From Phycisphaeraceae bacterium (lineage in GTDB: Bacteria; Planctomycetota; Phycisphaerae; Phycisphaerales; UBA1924), in NCBI GenBank assembly GCA_019636535.1, contig JAHBXK010000009.1, positions 48,237 to 112,236 of the forward strand: a DNA stretch of 64,000 nt, written 5' to 3'. Within the stretch, counting starts at the first letter, position 1. Each line of letters starts with the position of its first letter. Made by a program: the position numbers and the translations under genes. The notes below the pieces were generated by a model. That model saw only the letters and a list, made by a program, of their open reading frames with translations, had not been told where the DNA came from and ran no database searches. Of the stretch, positions 23,834-32,623 are shown one piece after another.

Positions 23834-26590
23834 ATGACGCACCCCAAGAGATCCGCCAGTTCTTTGGGCACCCTGTTTAGGGTGCTTCGACTGCGTTCGG
23901 GGCTCTCGATCGCTTTCGCGAGTGTCTGCCTATTCGCAATGCCAACGAGCGTGCTCTTCGGTCAGGCTCGCACTCCGGGCCGCGATGCCGTTTCCGGCAT
24001 CGGAGCGGGGCCGGGCTTCGCTGAGGATGGCGGCACGGTCGAACTTCCGGAACCGGCAATCGCTGGACGCAGCGAGATCGCCCTGCGCGTGGTGCAGTTC
24101 GGCACCGGGCAGGTCGCTCGAAGCGCTGACTGGTTCGGCCTGCAGGTTGAGGTGGTCGATTCCGGCGCCAAGCCGAGGAATGTCCTGATCCGTCTGTCGA
24201 TGCGAGATCCCGACGGCGACATCGGATGGGTCGAACGCACGTCGGTCATCAATCCCGGAATCAAGCAGACGGTTTGGCTCTACGCGCGAATGCCCGGGTC
24301 GGCGGGGTTCCGCTCAACGCTCGACATCTCCGCGCACGAGGCGGTTGCGACCGGGAATGTTGTCGGTTCCGAAGTCGACGCGATCGGATCCGCGGGTACC
24401 GGCGTGCCAGCAGCCAGTCAGGCGTTCAGCGCTGGCCGGTTGCTCGGGCGGACGCGCTATCCGATCGTGAATCTGCTTCCAAGCCATGTCTCGACTTGGG
24501 CGATCATCGGCGATCGTCCGGCGGGGTTGGAGCAGTTCGCTGCTTCGAGGCGGATCGGCTCCGCCGGTGGTTTAGATTCGGTGCCGCCCGATGCCCACTT
24601 GATCATCGAGTTGGCCCGCGGCTTGATTCTGAACGCGTTGCCCGATCGCTGGATGGGGTTGGCGCAGTTCGACCTCATCGCTTGGACCGCATCGAGCCGG
24701 GAACAGCCCTCGCAGTTGACCGAGTTTCAGGCCGGCGCCATCCGCGAGTGGGTGCGCCGTGGCGGGCACTTGGTGGTCGTCATGCCGCAGGCCGGGCAGC
24801 CGTGGATCGGCGCAGGGGCCGTCGGCAACCCGCTGGCCGACCTGATGCCCACGGTCGCGGTCACCCGAGTCGAGGGCGTGGACCTCGAGGCGTACCGACC
24901 GATGCTGACGCGCATGGCGAACGCGCGTCTGCCGTCGAGCGCCACCGTGCATCGGTTCCGAGCGAGGGCGGACAGCGATGCGTTCAGCGCCATCCCGATC
25001 CTGGCCGGTCCCGACGGCGAAGCGGTGGTTGTTCGACGGCTGGTCGGAGTGGGGTCGGTCACGCTCGTCGGCATCGACGTGGCTTCACCGGCTCTGAGCG
25101 ATTCGCCCGGTTCGCTCCAATCCGACATCTTCTGGAACCGCATCATCGGCAATCGATCTCCCGTGTTCTCACCGAGCGAGATCGTACAGCGTGAATCGAA
25201 CACGGGTGGTCCGCAGTTCACGCCCCGATTTCTCGGTGGCGTAGACATGGACGCCGGTCTGGGAAGGCTGATCCAGATGCAGGGTCAGGCGGCGGCCGGG
25301 CTACTGCTGGCGTTCTTCGTCTTCGGCGCGTACTGGCTGATCGCGGGGCCCGTGAGTTACTTCGGTCTGAAGGCCAAGGGAAAGCGGCACCACTCCTGGC
25401 TGGCGTTTGCCGGCGCCACCGCGACGTTCACGCTTGTTGCGTGGCTGGGTGCCACGTTGCTCAAGGGTCGGCGCGTGGAAGTCCGCCATGTCACGATACT
25501 GGACCATGTGTACGGCCAGTCGAATCAGCGTGCCCGCTCGTGGTTGAACCTTTACTTCCCGACGTACGGCGATGAAGCCGTGCGGGTGCTATCGAGCGAC
25601 GGATTCCGGAACGCGCTGAGCACCTGGGATGCGCCCGAGGGCCGAGCCGGAGGGTCCGATTCGAGCGCGTTCCCCGACGCCCGCGGCTATCCCATCGACG
25701 CACGCTGGCCCGACACGCTGCGCGTGCCCATCCGCGCCACCGCCAAGCAATTCCAGGCCGACTGGGCCGGCGTGCTGGGCGACTGGGGCATGCCCAGGCC
25801 GATTCTCGACGAACGCGGCGTCGACGGTGCAGCGGTCGGCGCGCCCGCCCTCGGTTCAGAGTTGCGCGTGCTGCCGAGAACCAGAACCGCCGCGAACGAG
25901 CGCGACTGGCGCTTGCAAGGGCGGCTTTCGCACAACCTGCCCGGCCCGGTCAACGACGTCATGGTGATCGTCAACCTCGGTCAGAACGCCGGGCGAGCGC
26001 GCCGGATCATGTTCGCCGATGCGTTCGCACGCCGGGTGACGTCGGAGTGGAAGCCGGGTGTCGTGCTGGACCTCTCCGACGATGCACCGCCGTCGTCGCT
26101 CTCGCCGGGATTCCCGAAGGAACTGTCGGTGCTTCGCGGCACCGATTCGTTGAATCGCTGGCTGGAACTCAGCCCGTTCCATCGCGAACAGCACGGCTTC
26201 ATGACCGCTCCGAGTGAGGCGGAGACCAAGGCCGGCCTGGTGTACCTGTCGTTCCACGCGATGATGGACGTTGTCACCTCGGGCAGCAGCCGGAGCGCCA
26301 CCTGGATCAGGCGTCATGCCACCCACGGGTTCGATCTTTCGCGCTGGATGACCCAGCCCTGCATCATCATCATCGGGCGACTGGAAGATGTCCCGTGCCC
26401 CGTTCCGATCACCGTCGACGGTCGGCCGTTGCCCGCGGGCGGTCGGAGCAATCGCGGGAGCGTCCTCGTGCGTTGGATCTACCCGCTCCCGGCGAATCCG
26501 CCCGCATTTATCTGGAGCACCGAAGAGGACGGGGCGGGAGCGCCGGCGGGTGGTGAGGGTGGCGAGGTCTCGGGAGGGTCGGGTCAATAG
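23834..26590 (+). CDS. Large membrane protein with glutamine-amidotransferase-like periplasmic region
   Basis: A 918-residue protein. The first 45 residues contain a basic start and a signal-like hydrophobic stretch (SIAFASVCLFAMPTSVLFGQA). Around residues 270-330, DLIAWTASSREQPSQLTEFQ followed by AIREWVRRGGHLVVVMPQ resembles the class I glutamine-amidotransferase-like fold of GldG/DUF4350-type proteins. Two membrane helices lie near residues 485-507 (AAAGLLLAFFVFGAYWLIAG) and 520-545, followed by a long C-terminal soluble region. No catalytic residues are assigned. An ABC-2-type ATPase gene follows 129 nt downstream, suggesting a Gld-like ABC complex, but no ABC permease is nearby. The exact role is unknown. 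Confidence 0.65.
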   Translation: MTHPKRSASSLGTLFRVLRLRSGLSIAFASVCLFAMPTSVLFGQARTPGRDAVSGIGAGPGFAEDGGTVELPEPAIAGRSEIALRVVQFGTGQVARSADWFGLQVEVVDSGAKPRNVLIRLSMRDPDGDIGWVERTSVINPGIKQTVWLYARMPGSAGFRSTLDISAHEAVATGNVVGSEVDAIGSAGTGVPAASQAFSAGRLLGRTRYPIVNLLPSHVSTWAIIGDRPAGLEQFAASRRIGSAGGLDSVPPDAHLIIELARGLILNALPDRWMGLAQFDLIAWTASSREQPSQLTEFQAGAIREWVRRGGHLVVVMPQAGQPWIGAGAVGNPLADLMPTVAVTRVEGVDLEAYRPMLTRMANARLPSSATVHRFRARADSDAFSAIPILAGPDGEAVVVRRLVGVGSVTLVGIDVASPALSDSPGSLQSDIFWNRIIGNRSPVFSPSEIVQRESNTGGPQFTPRFLGGVDMDAGLGRLIQMQGQAAAGLLLAFFVFGAYWLIAGPVSYFGLKAKGKRHHSWLAFAGATATFTLVAWLGATLLKGRRVEVRHVTILDHVYGQSNQRARSWLNLYFPTYGDEAVRVLSSDGFRNALSTWDAPEGRAGGSDSSAFPDARGYPIDARWPDTLRVPIRATAKQFQADWAGVLGDWGMPRPILDERGVDGAAVGAPALGSELRVLPRTRTAANERDWRLQGRLSHNLPGPVNDVMVIVNLGQNAGRARRIMFADAFARRVTSEWKPGVVLDLSDDAPPSSLSPGFPKELSVLRGTDSLNRWLELSPFHREQHGFMTAPSEAETKAGLVYLSFHAMMDVVTSGSSRSATWIRRHATHGFDLSRWMTQPCIIIIGRLEDVPCPVPITVDGRPLPAGGRSNRGSVLVRWIYPLPANPPAFIWSTEEDGAGAPAGGEGGEVSGGSGQ

Positions 26591-26719
26591 CACTGATGAC
26601 CGTACAGTGCGGGGTTCGCAAGCCTCCGACGGTCGGACTCTGACGCCGCTCGTCTGAACGCGATCAGGATCTTTTGGTGAGATTGAACAGCGAGGGGCGA
26701 GGGACGGAGCCGACTGCCG

Positions 26720-27706
26720 ATGCCGATGATCGAGACCATCAACCTCACCAAGCGGTACGGCGAACTGATCGCGCTCGACTCGCTGAATCTGGCGCTCGAG
26801 CAGGGCGACTGCTTCGGGTTCATCGGCCCCAACGGCGCGGGCAAGACCACCACGATCAAGATCCTCGCGACGTTGCTCAAACCGAGCTCCGGTCAGGCGA
26901 TGATCGACGGCCTGACCGTGGGCTATCAGAACCGGCAGATCCGACCGCTGATCGGCTACGTGCCCGACTTTATGGGCGCGTACGAAGACATGGTGGTCAC
27001 CGAGTATCTTGAGTTCTTCGCCGCGTGCTACAACATCCACGGCTCGCAGCGCCGCAAGGTCGTCGGAGACGTGCTCGACCTGACCGACCTGAACTACAAG
27101 GCGACGGCCGAGGTGAACAGCCTCAGCCGTGGCATGCAGCAGCGGCTGTCGATCGCACGCGTGCTGCTGCACGATCCGAAAGTGCTGTTGATGGACGAGC
27201 CGGCGTCGGGGCTCGATCCTCGCGCACGCATCGAGATCCGCGAGTTGCTCAAAGAACTGAAGCGGATGGGCAAGACGATCATCATCTCCAGTCACATCCT
27301 GCCGGAACTGGCCGAGTTGTGCAACACGGTCGGGATCATCGAACGCGGCAAACTCCTGTTCTCGGGAACGGTCGACGAAGTGCTGCGCCGGGCGCGCGTG
27401 GGCCAAACGGTGCAGGTCGCCGTGCTGGATCGGACGGTCGCCGCAGCGCAGTTGCTCCAGAAACTGCCCGGCGTGGCGAAGGTCTCGGTCGCCGACGACA
27501 CCGCGATGCGAAACGGCACCGGCGCCAAGGCCGGGGCGGGCGACGGCCGGATCATTCATGTGGCGCTCGACCCCGGAGCCCGTCTGGACATCTCGGACAT
27601 CCCCAACGTGCTGATGAACAACGGCTTCCGGATCCTCAGTTTCAGCGAGGAGAGCGTGAACCTGGAGACGGCGTTCATGCGGCTGACCAAGGGTGTGGTG
27701 CAATAG
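26720..27706 (+). CDS. ABC-2 type transporter ATP-binding protein (CcmA/GldA-like)
   Basis: A 328-residue ATPase. Walker A is GPNGAGKT (residues 36-43), the signature is LSRGMQQRLSIARVLL, Walker B is LLMDEPASGLDPRARIEI, and the switch His is in IIISSHILPEL. A C-terminal extension of about 100 residues (GTVDEVLRRARVGQTVQVAV onward) is typical of ABC-2 exporters and of GldA. The region contains an Ala/Gly insert (GTGAKAGAGDGR). It would energise export or movement of a substrate across the inner membrane together with a permease not found in this window. The preceding large membrane protein is the likely partner. MIETINLT at 26726 is an alternative start. Confidence 0.88.
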   Translation: MPMIETINLTKRYGELIALDSLNLALEQGDCFGFIGPNGAGKTTTIKILATLLKPSSGQAMIDGLTVGYQNRQIRPLIGYVPDFMGAYEDMVVTEYLEFFAACYNIHGSQRRKVVGDVLDLTDLNYKATAEVNSLSRGMQQRLSIARVLLHDPKVLLMDEPASGLDPRARIEIRELLKELKRMGKTIIISSHILPELAELCNTVGIIERGKLLFSGTVDEVLRRARVGQTVQVAVLDRTVAAAQLLQKLPGVAKVSVADDTAMRNGTGAKAGAGDGRIIHVALDPGARLDISDIPNVLMNNGFRILSFSEESVNLETAFMRLTKGVVQ

Positions 27707-27796
27707 CGCCCGTGACGCCGCGGCATCGGTTGCGCGGGTTGATGTGCAGGCTGATGCACGCTTGTAAGTGCTCGGCCGTCGAGCGGGAACGACCGA

Positions 27797-29098
27797 TCAA
27801 GCCGGCTCCATGCCGAGTTCCTGATCTTCGATCGGCGCGGTTGGTTCGCCCTTGCTCTCGGCCCTGATCAGCGAACGCAGCGCTGCGGGCAGTCCGGCCG
27901 CATCCGCGTCGGCGTGCCTGTCGATGGGGATGAAGACGCCGGCGCTCCGTCGGCCGGCCGCGCCCGTCGGCTTGTGCAGCCATCGAGAGAGCAGGCCGAG
28001 GTTGTCGGCCATCTCCCGGGTGAGCGTTCGCATGGTGAATCGATCCGACGCCGCTTGTGCCCCGCCGTACATCATGTGCGCAGCCGCTTTCGGGTTCGTC
28101 GCATCGAAGTCGCCGAGAGGTTCGATGATGCCGCACAGGCAGACCATGGCACGGAGCGAGTGGGTCTGCGCTGATCGTTGGACGATCAGCCAGCGGCAGC
28201 GTTCGATCGTTCGTATGTGCGAGAACCTCTTGCTCTCGAGTTCGCTCAATCGCTTGCCGCGATCTCGCAGTGCCGCGGCGACCTCGAACTTCCCGGCTCC
28301 GCTCGCCTCGATCATGCGCTGTTCGACGTCGGTGACCAATCGTAACAGCGTGTGCGATCCGTCCGAGTCGATCTGGCCGGCTATCCAAGAGACAGACTCG
28401 CGGACACGCTCGCGGTACGCGGCCATCGATTCGCTGCCGTCACAAGGGGCCGGGCATCGTCCCATCTCTTTGTAAGCACACGCAGCACCGTGCGGGGCTT
28501 GCACGAGCACGTTGTGAAACCGGCAAAGGTCGAATCCGTCAACGATCGCCTCGATGAACCGCCCGGCCGTGTCCTTGTCACGCAGCGGACCCAAGAGCAG
28601 CCCCGCGTGGTTGTGTTCGGCGTGCGTCGTGGTCGACCGTAGAGTTCCCGCCGAGCGTGGGGCGACGAGCGATCGGCGCGGGTCGGGTTCGCCGTCTCCA
28701 CCCAGATGTGTCTTGGCGAAACGCGGAAACTCGGCATCCGGATCGATGTGGACAAACCACGCACGCCATCGCTCAGCAACCGCTCGGTAGATGTGAGGGA
28801 GTCGTTCACGCGCAAGCGTCAGATAGACCCACTCAGCCTCGAAGGCCGAGTGAACCGCCACAACTCCCACGCATGTCGCGATGGGACGGAGATCGGCCTG
28901 AGCGACCACTCCGGCAGACGAAGTCTCGATGAGGCGTCGGCGGGTGAATGCCCGCGCATCGGCGGTGGCGGCGATCAGTGCGCAGCGTTCGCCCGCTTCG
29001 ATACACACGACGCCCGGCCCCGCGGGGAGACACTCGACGTCCGGCAGCTCTTCGCAGCCTGTCGGCAATTCGAGCCTGTGCGTGTATGGATGAGGCAC
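27797..29098 (-). CDS. UvrC/Cho-like protein lacking recognisable nuclease domains
   Basis: A 433-residue protein from GTG 29098. Residues 165-235 match the central part of UvrC and Cho: LLLGPLRDKDTAGRFIEAI, then a Cys cluster CAYKEMGRCPAPC (207-219) like the family's CLxxxIGRCxAPC. Residues 262-290 fit a UVR motif (EASGAGKFEVAAALRDRGKR). The N-terminal 60 residues align in place with the GIY-YIG domain (GPGVVCIEAGERCALIAAT, then RRRLI), but the GIY and YIG motifs are missing. The C-terminal RNase-H-like and HhH parts of UvrC are also absent. It may be a non-catalytic repair accessory protein. A -10 hexamer 6 nt upstream suggests a leaderless mRNA. Confidence 0.75.
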   Translation of the reverse strand: MPHPYTHRLELPTGCEELPDVECLPAGPGVVCIEAGERCALIAATADARAFTRRRLIETSSAGVVAQADLRPIATCVGVVAVHSAFEAEWVYLTLARERLPHIYRAVAERWRAWFVHIDPDAEFPRFAKTHLGGDGEPDPRRSLVAPRSAGTLRSTTTHAEHNHAGLLLGPLRDKDTAGRFIEAIVDGFDLCRFHNVLVQAPHGAACAYKEMGRCPAPCDGSESMAAYRERVRESVSWIAGQIDSDGSHTLLRLVTDVEQRMIEASGAGKFEVAAALRDRGKRLSELESKRFSHIRTIERCRWLIVQRSAQTHSLRAMVCLCGIIEPLGDFDATNPKAAAHMMYGGAQAASDRFTMRTLTREMADNLGLLSRWLHKPTGAAGRRSAGVFIPIDRHADADAAGLPAALRSLIRAESKGEPTAPIEDQELGMEPA

Positions 29099-29104
29099 GC
29101 AATG

Positions 29105-29110
29105 AGCGTA
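29105..29110 (-). promoter_or_regulatory. -10 element TACGCT next to the UvrC-like start
   Basis: On the minus strand TACGCT ends 6 nt before GTG 29098, without room for a ribosome binding site. Here a leaderless transcript would begin with GTG. Confidence 0.45.
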
Positions 29111-29120
29111 CCGGAATCGT

Positions 29121-29819
29121 TCACCCGTGTCTGCGCCGCCGAGAAGCGGTCGAAGCCAACAGGCCCGCGGCGATCACCCAGCCCGCTCCCGCCGACGGAA
29201 TGCAGAACTCGCAGCCGGTGAGGAAGATCGTGTAGACGCCGAACTCGTCGTTGAGATCCGGCCCGGGGTTCCAAGCCGAGAGTTGTCCAGCCGCGCCGGG
29301 CCCGTCCGGGGCACGCTGCGTGTTTCTCGGCGTGTCGAGCCAGATGGGTGAGTTCACACCCGTCGCGGCGTCGGTGTTGTAGCCGGAGATCGCGAGCGTG
29401 TAGAAGCCCGGCTCCGTGAACCACTGCAGTTGATCGTTGATGATCCTCGATTGGTTCACTTCACCGTTCGGCGTGACGGCGTTGTCGTTGAAGACGATGC
29501 CGAAGCCGGCGGAGTCGAACAGCCACAGCTGCGTGTCGAAGTTCGCACCGCCGATGGTTGATGCACTGAAGGCCGCGGGATCGGTGATGAGAATGCAGTA
29601 CACGTCCTCGAAGTCGGTCTGGAAACCGCGGAGCCCGCCCGTGAGTTCGCCCCGAATCTCCAGCAAGGGTCCGAAGCCGAAGGTCAATTGTCCGGGAGGG
29701 AGGCGTGGCGCGTCAGGGACCTCGTTCCAAACCTGGGCGGAGGCTTGGCCCGCAGAGAGGGACACACCAGCGCAGACCGCGAGCGCGGAAGCGAGAACGC
29801 ATGGGCGAGAGAAACACAT
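29121..29819 (-). CDS. Exported protein with PEP-CTERM-like sorting tail
   Basis: A 232-residue protein starting at ATG 29819, with AGGAG 9 nt upstream. The signal peptide spans about residues 1-30 (CVLASALAVCAGVSLSAGQASAQ, cleaved near ASA-Q). The mature part contains WNEVPDAP and repeated Asn/Asp-rich beta-like segments (FDTQLWLFDSAGFGIVFNDN) typical of planctomycete PEP-CTERM proteins. The C terminus is a variant sorting signal: IPSAGAGWVIAAGLL followed by RRRRHG. In this family the tail is recognised by an exosortase for cell-surface attachment. No exosortase gene lies in the window. The function of the mature domain is unknown. Confidence 0.75.
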   Translation of the reverse strand: MCFSRPCVLASALAVCAGVSLSAGQASAQVWNEVPDAPRLPPGQLTFGFGPLLEIRGELTGGLRGFQTDFEDVYCILITDPAAFSASTIGGANFDTQLWLFDSAGFGIVFNDNAVTPNGEVNQSRIINDQLQWFTEPGFYTLAISGYNTDAATGVNSPIWLDTPRNTQRAPDGPGAAGQLSAWNPGPDLNDEFGVYTIFLTGCEFCIPSAGAGWVIAAGLLASTASRRRRHG

Positions 29820-29866
29820 CACCGCATACTCCTGCAAATGGGTTGTCGGGCACGAGAGAGAGCATG

Positions 29867-29872
29867 GTTATA
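29867..29872 (-). promoter_or_regulatory. Possible -10 element TATAAC for the PEP-CTERM-like gene
   Basis: On the minus strand TATAAC lies about 48 nt before ATG 29819, leaving a short leader that contains the AGGAG ribosome binding site. No clear -35 was found. Confidence 0.35.
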
Positions 29873-29951
29873 GCACGCCCTTGCGGCGGATGGAAGGCCG
29901 ACGTGCCGAGAATCGCTCGCCCCGAAGGCACTTTGACAGACTTTGGCCCGG

Positions 29952-29957
29952 TAACCT
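29952..29957 (+). promoter_or_regulatory. -10 element TAACCT next to the methyltransferase start
   Basis: TAACCT ends 6 nt before ATG 29964. A TTGACA hexamer lies at 29933-29938, but the 13-nt spacing is shorter than normal, so only the -10 is called. A leaderless transcript is inferred. Confidence 0.45.
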
Positions 29958-29963
29958 GCTGGT

Positions 29964-30887
29964 ATGCGGCAAACTCCAACGAGGCGGGCGGCTTCCGAGC
30001 GGGCGTATCTGGACGCCGATCTGTACGACGCGATCCATACCCCCGGCACCCCGGCGGAGGTTGACGGTCTGGAGCGGATCGCGGGCCGATTCGTGCTGAA
30101 TGGACGGGCACGCGGGCGTCAGGCCGTGCGCAGGGCCGGGCTGACGTGGCTGGAACCCGCGTGCGGTACGGGTCGTTACCTGAGAGTGCTTGCAAAGCGA
30201 ACGACGGCTGCACCGGGTCGGCCGCCACGGTCCGCAGGGCTTGTGATCGGCGTGGATCGTGAACGCTTGATGCTGGACTTTGCCGCCAAGGCCATCGATG
30301 CGATGCCGCGTGCTGCGGCCGATCTCGTTCGGCTGGTGCGTGCCGACATCCGCCGGTTCACAGCCCGTCAGATCAAGCCGGGGTCGGTGGATGTGGCGTT
30401 CTGTCTGCACAACAGCATCCGGCACCTCCAAATCGAGGTCGACCTCTTGGCCCACTTGCGGCGCGTGAAGCGATCGCTGTCCGCACGTGGCGTGTACGCG
30501 GTGGGGTTGGAACTCAACGGGCCTGGGGATGAGGAATCGGATGCCTGGGCGGCATACCCGTCCGAGGCGGTGTACGCAGCACAGCGGGGAGGCAGACGCT
30601 ATCGGCAGGTCTTTGAGTACCTCCCCCCCAGCGATGCGAGCGATCCGTTCGAGACCGTGATCACATGGGCGGAAGTGGAAAGGGGAAGTGGGACGAGCGT
30701 GGTGCGGCGCGAAGTCGGATCGACCTACCGGCTGCGGACGTGGACGCCGAAAGAGTGGGCACAGATCGTGAGTCAGTCAGACCTGCGCGAAATCGCGGTG
30801 GTCGACGGCCACGGCGACGACCTGCCGTCGGAACGCCGGTTATACGCGGTGCGCGTGCTGGCACGTGCCGACTCGATTCAGGGATAG
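29964..30887 (+). CDS. Class I SAM-dependent methyltransferase
   Basis: A 307-residue protein with a Rossmann-type methyltransferase core. Motif I is TWLEPACGTGRYLRVLAK (residues 61-78), the acidic end of strand 2 is VIGVDRERLML, and motif IV is DVAFCLHNSIRHL (about residues 142-154). The C-terminal part (FEYLPP, then TYRLRTWTPKEWAQIVSQ) is typical of small-molecule methyltransferases of the Methyltransf_25/11 type. The substrate is not predictable. The first 30 residues are Arg-rich and unconserved. The 3' end overlaps by 10 nt the end of the convergent SDR gene at 30878. Confidence 0.85.
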   Translation: MRQTPTRRAASERAYLDADLYDAIHTPGTPAEVDGLERIAGRFVLNGRARGRQAVRRAGLTWLEPACGTGRYLRVLAKRTTAAPGRPPRSAGLVIGVDRERLMLDFAAKAIDAMPRAAADLVRLVRADIRRFTARQIKPGSVDVAFCLHNSIRHLQIEVDLLAHLRRVKRSLSARGVYAVGLELNGPGDEESDAWAAYPSEAVYAAQRGGRRYRQVFEYLPPSDASDPFETVITWAEVERGSGTSVVRREVGSTYRLRTWTPKEWAQIVSQSDLREIAVVDGHGDDLPSERRLYAVRVLARADSIQG

Positions 30888-31729
30888 TCCTGACGAGTCG
30901 GACGTACAAGCAAATCCGCAACGTGGACGTGGGCGGGCTGCGAGACGACGAACTCCACCGCGCGCGCTACGTCGGCCGGTTGCAGCACGGGGCCGATGCG
31001 TCGCATGAACGCTCCGAAGTTCTGCGGGTCATAGCCCGCAACGGCTTGGAACCCGGACTCGACGACGGCCGGCTCGATGAGCGAAACGCGAACGCCCTTC
31101 GGCCCGATCTCGCGACGCATCGCTTCGGCGAGCGAGTGCAGCGCGAACTTGGTGCCGCCGTACATCGACGAAAACGGTGAGATGTTGCGTCCGACCGTTG
31201 AGCCGATCAAAACGATGTCTCTGGGCCGGCCGAGCCACGGGCCGGACATGCCCGACTCTCCCTCGGGGATCGGGGCGAACGCCAGCAGGCGTTCGGCGGC
31301 GGTGCGCATGAGTCGCGCTGCGCCGAGCAGGTTTGTTCGGACCATCTCCTCCCACTGGCTTGGGTCAGACGTCGCGACCGACCCGGAGAGCCCGCGGCCG
31401 GCGTTGATCACGACAAGATCAACAGGGGCGCCAAACCCGCAGCTGGCTCCCGTCTCGGGCGATTCCGCCGCGACGAACAGGCGATCGATCACGTCCTGCT
31501 CCGCCGCATCGCCGTGGACCGGCAAGACCCTCGGTATCGGAGCACGAGCGAGCGACTGATTGTCCAGCCGAGCGGCGACTTCACGCAGAAGTTCGGCCCG
31601 CCTGGCGTTGATGACGGTTCGACATCCGAGCGCGACGAGCCGCTCGGCGATGGCCAGCCCGATACCCGAAGACGCGCCGGTGACGATCGCCACGCGCGAA
31701 CCGAGGGGAAGATGAGAATCGTGGGTCAT
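30878..31729 (-). CDS. Short-chain dehydrogenase/reductase (SDR)
   Basis: A 283-residue classical SDR oxidoreductase. The dinucleotide-binding motif is TGASSGIG (17-24), the NAG-type motif appears as VVINAGRG, and the catalytic residues are Ser177, Tyr190 and Lys194 (SSMYGGTKFALHSL). The substrate is unknown. The region after the active site (IGPKGVRVSLIEPAVVESGF) is typical of SDRs. The lipoprotein gene upstream on the same strand ends 24 nt before this start, so the two are probably cotranscribed. The 3' end overlaps the methyltransferase gene end by 10 nt. Confidence 0.9.
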   Translation of the reverse strand: MTHDSHLPLGSRVAIVTGASSGIGLAIAERLVALGCRTVINARRAELLREVAARLDNQSLARAPIPRVLPVHGDAAEQDVIDRLFVAAESPETGASCGFGAPVDLVVINAGRGLSGSVATSDPSQWEEMVRTNLLGAARLMRTAAERLLAFAPIPEGESGMSGPWLGRPRDIVLIGSTVGRNISPFSSMYGGTKFALHSLAEAMRREIGPKGVRVSLIEPAVVESGFQAVAGYDPQNFGAFMRRIGPVLQPADVARAVEFVVSQPAHVHVADLLVRPTRQDYP

Positions 31730-31753
31730 GTTCAGTGTGGAATGGTGGGACAG

Positions 31754-32566
31754 TCAGCGGCCGCCCGGTGTCGGGCCGGATGGCGACGGGCTCGTGGCTG
31801 TGGGAGGGGGCGTGTACACCGGCCTGCGTGCCTCGAACTCTTCGCGGGAGATGTTCTCGTGTTTCAGCGTGGTGGTATTGATCCGGAAGTGCTTCGGGCG
31901 AGTGCGTCGCGAAGCATCTTCCGACTGGCCGTAGATAAAACCCGCTTCGGGAAGCACGCGGGCGCTGGCACGCCAGAGCCCCGAGCGATCCGCACGCACG
32001 ACGATCGGAGGAGAGATGGAATCGACGAAGAGCGTCACCACGTTGTCGGGCTGTGTGTAACCGGCGATCGTAACCGAGATGGACGACGTGATGTAGTTCG
32101 AGACGAAACGGAAGTTCGCCGAGGCCATGGAAAACTCGACGGCCTGACCGGGGGTGGGTTGGGCGGGTGCGCTCGATGAGAACGGGTTGTTCCGTTGCCA
32201 CCAGCTCGAGTCGGGCTTTCGCGTCTGCTCGGCGAGCAGGTCGAGTTCGTCCTGAATGCGATCGAGCGTGGCGAAGTCGGGAACGACGATATCCGCCTTG
32301 ATCTCGCGCAACTCGGCATCGCCGACCGAGCGTGAGCGGGCAAACTCGGGGCGGACCTCCTGCCGAGAGTGTTTCGCGAGGATGGGGCGGATGTGCTCCC
32401 ACTCGTCAAACCCGCCCTGCTTGCGCACGTTCTCGAAGCGGTAGGTCACCGTGACGTCGGGTCGGGTTCGCGGCTTGGTGGAAGAGCATCCCGCGGCGAG
32501 CCAGCACGCGATAGTCACGGCCATGAGCGAGACGAGCGGGGCCGGGATGACGGTTCGGGCGTCCAC
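31754..32566 (-). CDS. Lipoprotein of unknown function
   Basis: A 270-residue protein starting at GTG 32566. The signal peptide ends with a lipobox, LAAGC, with Cys near residue 27, so the protein is probably a lipid-anchored envelope protein. The mature part includes FDEWEHIRPILAKHSRQEVR and a segment with alternating hydrophobics (FRFVSNYITSSISVTIAGYT). A Pro/Ser/Thr-rich tail (PPPTATSPSPSGPTPGG) ends the protein. No domain was recognised. A TATTCT hexamer 6 nt before the start suggests a leaderless mRNA. It is divergent from nfo with 57 nt between start codons and probably cotranscribed with the SDR gene. Confidence 0.75.
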   Translation of the reverse strand: MDARTVIPAPLVSLMAVTIACWLAAGCSSTKPRTRPDVTVTYRFENVRKQGGFDEWEHIRPILAKHSRQEVRPEFARSRSVGDAELREIKADIVVPDFATLDRIQDELDLLAEQTRKPDSSWWQRNNPFSSSAPAQPTPGQAVEFSMASANFRFVSNYITSSISVTIAGYTQPDNVVTLFVDSISPPIVVRADRSGLWRASARVLPEAGFIYGQSEDASRRTRPKHFRINTTTLKHENISREEFEARRPVYTPPPTATSPSPSGPTPGGR

Positions 32567-32572
32567 GGAGTG

Positions 32573-32578
32573 AGAATA
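32573..32578 (-). promoter_or_regulatory. -10 element TATTCT next to the lipoprotein start
   Basis: On the minus strand TATTCT ends 6 nt before GTG 32566. It faces the nfo promoter at 32612-32617, so the two -10 elements lie back to back within 45 bp. Confidence 0.5.
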
Positions 32579-32611
32579 GCCTGAAAGCCATGCCGTGGCA
32601 GCCGAAGCGGG

Positions 32612-32617
32612 TACGGT
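32612..32617 (+). promoter_or_regulatory. -10 element TACGGT next to the nfo start
   Basis: TACGGT ends 6 nt before ATG 32624, with no ribosome binding site between. It is divergent from the lipoprotein promoter. A leaderless transcript is inferred. Confidence 0.45.
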
Positions 32618-32623
32618 TGATCG

